From Mariniflexile litorale (GTDB taxonomy: Bacteria; Bacteroidota; Bacteroidia; Flavobacteriales; Flavobacteriaceae), in contig NZ_CP155618.1 of NCBI RefSeq assembly GCF_031128465.2, positions 3,648,501 through 3,712,500 of the forward strand: DNA of 64,000 nucleotides, read 5' to 3'. The notes beneath the pieces are model-generated. The model ran no database searches and had not been told where the DNA came from. It saw only the letters and a program-made list of their open reading frames with translations. Below are positions 61,692 through 64,000 of the stretch, in pieces. The translations under genes and the position numbers were made by a program. The first letter of the stretch is position 1. Each line of letters starts with the position of its first letter.

Positions 61692-63193
61692 AACACAACT
61701 TTGTTTGGTAGTTCTATAATGAAAGTCGAACCATGGTGTTCAACACTTTTAAATGAAATGGTGCCGTTTAAGTTTTCTAAATGATCTTTGACGATATTTA
61801 AACCAATTCCAGTACCTTGCATGAGCAATGCATTTTCTGCTCTAAAATAACGATTGAATATATTCTTTTGGTCTTTCTCAGGAATGCCAATGCCGTTATC
61901 TTTGACTTTAAAAACAGTCGTGTTTTTATTTTGTGAAATAGTAATGTTTATAATAGTGTTTTCTGATGAATATTTTATAGCATTATATATTAAATTTGAT
62001 AGGGATAATTCTAGAATTTTTTCGTCTTGGAATAATGAGATGTCGTCAATATTTTCAGGATAATTGATCTGCTGTCCGTCTTTTAATATCATATTTGCAT
62101 TATAAATGACTTCATTTAAAACCTTACTTAATTTAAATGAGGTGAATTTATAATTGATTTTACCTTTTTCTAATTTTTCAACGGAAAGAAAATCATTCAA
62201 GATGGTATTGAGATACTGTACTTTGTCTGTAATGGTATTTACATGTTTCTCTCGTTTTTCTTGTTGTTCAGTTAATTTGTATTTATTCAATAACATAGTT
62301 GAAGTTAAAATCCCACTTAAAGGTGTTTTAAATTCATGTGATACCATAGATAAGAATTTTGTTTTCAATTCGTTCAATTCCTTTTCTGTAGCTAGTGCCA
62401 TTTTAAGTTCTTCAGTGCGTATCTCAACCGTTTTTTCTAATTTTTCAGTATAATTTTTTTGCTCTGTTATATCTAAAATAATAGCCAAGAATACATCTCT
62501 ATCACCTAATTTTGAACGTTGTAAATGTACATTAACAGGATAAGTACTTCCTGATTTACGTTGATGTAATGTTTCAAATTCAATTTTTTCAATATTAGCT
62601 TCATTGAGTAGTTCTAATTCTTTTTTGAACTGTGATTCTGTATAGTTGGGTTTTATATCTATTGGTGTCATAGTGGTAAGTTCCTCTAAATTGTAACCTA
62701 TATTTTTTTGTGCCCCATAATTGGCATTTATAAATTTTAGAGTTTTAGCATCAAATACATAAATCTCATTTAGCGATTCCTGAAAAATGCTGGCTAAATG
62801 ATTGCGTTCTTGCTCCATATATTTACGCTCACTAATATCTATAACTAAGGCCATAATATAGTCCTTTCCATAGATGGAAAAGGGGTTTAATCCAGCTTCT
62901 ACAGGAAAAATACTTCCATCTTTATGAGCGCCAAAAAGATCACGTCCTTGCCCCATTTGTCTACGCTCTTTCTGTTTCATAAAACCATTAAAGTGAGCCC
63001 CATGACCAGCGTGATAGTTTCGTGGAATTAAAATGTTTAGTGATTTTTTTATGAGTTCTCCCTTAGAGTACCCAAACATTTGGTTTGCAGAATCGTTGGT
63101 TTCTACAATATTTTGATGCTCATCAACTATAATGACACCTTCCGATACAGCACCTAAAAGTACTTTAAAGATATCTTGATTTTGCTGAAACAT
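61688..63193 (-). CDS. Soluble PAS-domain sensor histidine kinase
   Basis: 501 aa without membrane segments. Two PAS domains (about residues 5-120 and 130-245), then a short coiled coil, HisKA with MVSHEFKTPLSGIL (intact His), and HATPase motifs (NLIYNAIKYSSEN, KDNGIGIPEKD, GTGIGLNIVKDHL). The FixL-like context is suggestive, but the PAS sequence does not prove heme. It forms a two-component pair with the overlapping receiver-CRP gene. Confidence 0.92.
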   Translation of the reverse strand: MFQQNQDIFKVLLGAVSEGVIIVDEHQNIVETNDSANQMFGYSKGELIKKSLNILIPRNYHAGHGAHFNGFMKQKERRQMGQGRDLFGAHKDGSIFPVEAGLNPFSIYGKDYIMALVIDISERKYMEQERNHLASIFQESLNEIYVFDAKTLKFINANYGAQKNIGYNLEELTTMTPIDIKPNYTESQFKKELELLNEANIEKIEFETLHQRKSGSTYPVNVHLQRSKLGDRDVFLAIILDITEQKNYTEKLEKTVEIRTEELKMALATEKELNELKTKFLSMVSHEFKTPLSGILTSTMLLNKYKLTEQQEKREKHVNTITDKVQYLNTILNDFLSVEKLEKGKINYKFTSFKLSKVLNEVIYNANMILKDGQQINYPENIDDISLFQDEKILELSLSNLIYNAIKYSSENTIINITISQNKNTTVFKVKDNGIGIPEKDQKNIFNRYFRAENALLMQGTGIGLNIVKDHLENLNGTISFKSVEHHGSTFIIELPNKVVL

Positions 63194-63229
63194 GTTTTAT
63201 AATTTGATTGATAAGTATATAAAGATAAC

Positions 63230-63241
63230 TGATTTATATCA
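63230..63241. promoter_or_regulatory. CRP/FNR-like box 5
   Basis: TGATTTATATCA, 52 bp before the start at 63294 and 36 bp before the divergent kinase start at 63193, so it could serve either or both. Confidence 0.55.
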
Positions 63242-63293
63242 TTCTTTAAAACTAATACTATTTCTAAATTTGATTTATTCTAAAAATATTGAC

Positions 63294-63704
63294 ATGAAAA
63301 CTAAAAAGAAAATGACCATAGAGTTTTATCGAAATCTTGGTAAACTTTTTTATGCCATGGCAGCAGTAGATGGTAATGTAAAACCCATAGAGTTTGATAA
63401 ACTAAAGACATTAGTAAAAAAGGAATGGCTAGTTGTAGATGATCTTGAAGATACCTTTGGGACAGATGCAGCTTACCAAATAGAAATTGTTTTTGATTGG
63501 CTTAATGAAGATGAAGAGCTCAATGTAAAAGTATGTTTCAAAGATTTTATTAATTATAAAAAGAGTCAAAGTCATCTATTTACTCAAGATATTAGACGCT
63601 TAATATTAAAAACAGCTTCAGCTATTGCTTATGCGTTTTCTGGTATTAACAAGTCTGAGTTAACATTGTTAGCAAAACTAGATATAGAATTAAAAATACC
63701 TTAA
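63294..63704 (+). CDS. TerB-like small helical protein
   Basis: 136 aa from ATG 63294. GKLFYAMAAVDGNVKPIEFD resembles the TerB/DjlA-type helical domain start. A longer frame from 63192 begins inside the promoter region and is rejected. Divergent from the kinase, and 2 bp before the next gene, so cotranscribed with it. Function unknown. Confidence 0.65.
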   Translation: MKTKKKMTIEFYRNLGKLFYAMAAVDGNVKPIEFDKLKTLVKKEWLVVDDLEDTFGTDAAYQIEIVFDWLNEDEELNVKVCFKDFINYKKSQSHLFTQDIRRLILKTASAIAYAFSGINKSELTLLAKLDIELKIP

Positions 63705-63706
63705 AG

Positions 63707-64000
63707 ATGAATTATTACTTCAGCAAAACCATAAACGGAAAATTTGAGACTATCGAAATTAAGGTAAAGGCCTTATTAAAAAACGAAGGCTTTGGTGTGC
63801 TTACCGAAATTGATATGCAAACGACCTTAAAGGAAAAACTCAATAAAGATTTTAGAAAGTATAAGATTTTAGGAGCTTGCAATCCACCCTTTGCATTTAA
63901 AGCTTTACAAGCAGAAGATAAAATTGGTACTATGTTGCCTTGTAATGTTATTTTACAAGAGCATGACCAAAACAAAATAGAAGTGTCTGCTATAAACCCT
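63707..64000 (+). CDS. DUF302 protein, cut by the window end
   Basis: 98 codons are visible: MNYYFSKTINGKFETIEIKV, GFGVLTEIDMQTTLKEKLNK, KILGACNPPFAFKAL and MLPCNVILQEH are typical of DUF302 domains. It starts 2 bp after the preceding stop. Genes of this family often lie in stress or low-oxygen clusters. Confidence 0.88.
   Translation, partial: MNYYFSKTINGKFETIEIKVKALLKNEGFGVLTEIDMQTTLKEKLNKDFRKYKILGACNPPFAFKALQAEDKIGTMLPCNVILQEHDQNKIEVSAINP

Noticed and set aside
61688-63193. Heme-binding FixL-type oxygen sensor
   Set aside because: The PAS sequence IPRNYHAGHGAHF resembles the general RxxH pattern of non-heme PAS domains; the position of the FixL heme His does not align convincingly.

Overview
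The window looks like a chromosomal segment of a Flavobacteriaceae-type member of the Bacteroidota. It is AT-rich, uses many TTG starts, is full of short lipoprotein signals, and carries Bacteroidota-type housekeeping genes (LptD-like, MCE/MlaD-like, double-domain Usp proteins, a receiver-CRP fusion). No rRNA, tRNA or CRISPR array was seen. Family calls come from reading the protein sequences; no database search was run.

Region 1 (2-909) is the 3' part of a frameshifted IS1182-like transposase.

Region 2 (about 976-35,693) is the exceptional part: about 35 small, mostly single-gene units, all on the + strand (apart from elements inserted among them), each followed by a ~125-200 bp imperfect palindrome. 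The palindromes have the layout of integron attC sites. A 5' box ending in YAAC pairs with a 3' GTTR core, inner stems (such as GTTGC/GCAAC) and an apical hairpin follow, and the first bases of each cassette are the reverse complement of the bases that begin its own 3' site. That last relation holds for roughly 28 of 35 units and is expected only if cassettes were once circular and joined by recombination inside the GTT core. No integrase gene is in the window. Cargo is biased to lipoproteins, signal-peptide and membrane proteins, and also includes a complete methionine aminopeptidase, three TlpA-like thioredoxin lipoproteins, an HNH nuclease, a PD-(D/E)XK-like protein, an ankyrin protein, XRE regulators and possible immunity or defence families.

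The array has its own parasites. Nine sites are lengthened by a ~253-bp insert at one fixed position; a tenth site carries a 1.33-kb version containing an XRE gene and a 123-aa gene, and the short copies still hold the last codons and terminator hairpin of that XRE gene. Two group II introns, one with a frameshifted reverse transcriptase and one without an ORF, sit at the identical position inside the 5' box of two sites. A ~480-bp non-cassette island (33.1-33.57 kb) ends in a sequence also found next to the IS.

Region 3 (35.8-53.6 kb) is ordinary chromosome: a serine hydrolase, an OmpA-like lipoprotein, an SMP-30-like lactonase, a PfkB sugar kinase, guaC, a hybrid histidine kinase whose phospho-acceptor His is a Tyr, ridA, lptD, a cell-wall amidase, an MCE protein, a two-gene Fe-S oxidoreductase unit and serB.

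Region 4 (53.7-64 kb) is a compact stress or low-energy regulon: a beta-CASP RNase, an ATP-cone/nuclease protein, three double-Usp proteins plus one internally deleted Usp remnant, a PAS histidine kinase and a receiver-CRP regulator. Five TGAT-N4-TCA (CRP/FNR-like) boxes in its intergenic spaces, three of them 51-57 bp before a start codon, suggest that the CRP-type regulator controls these genes. One box seems to drive a small transcript of 0.4 kb or less that ends in a strong terminator.
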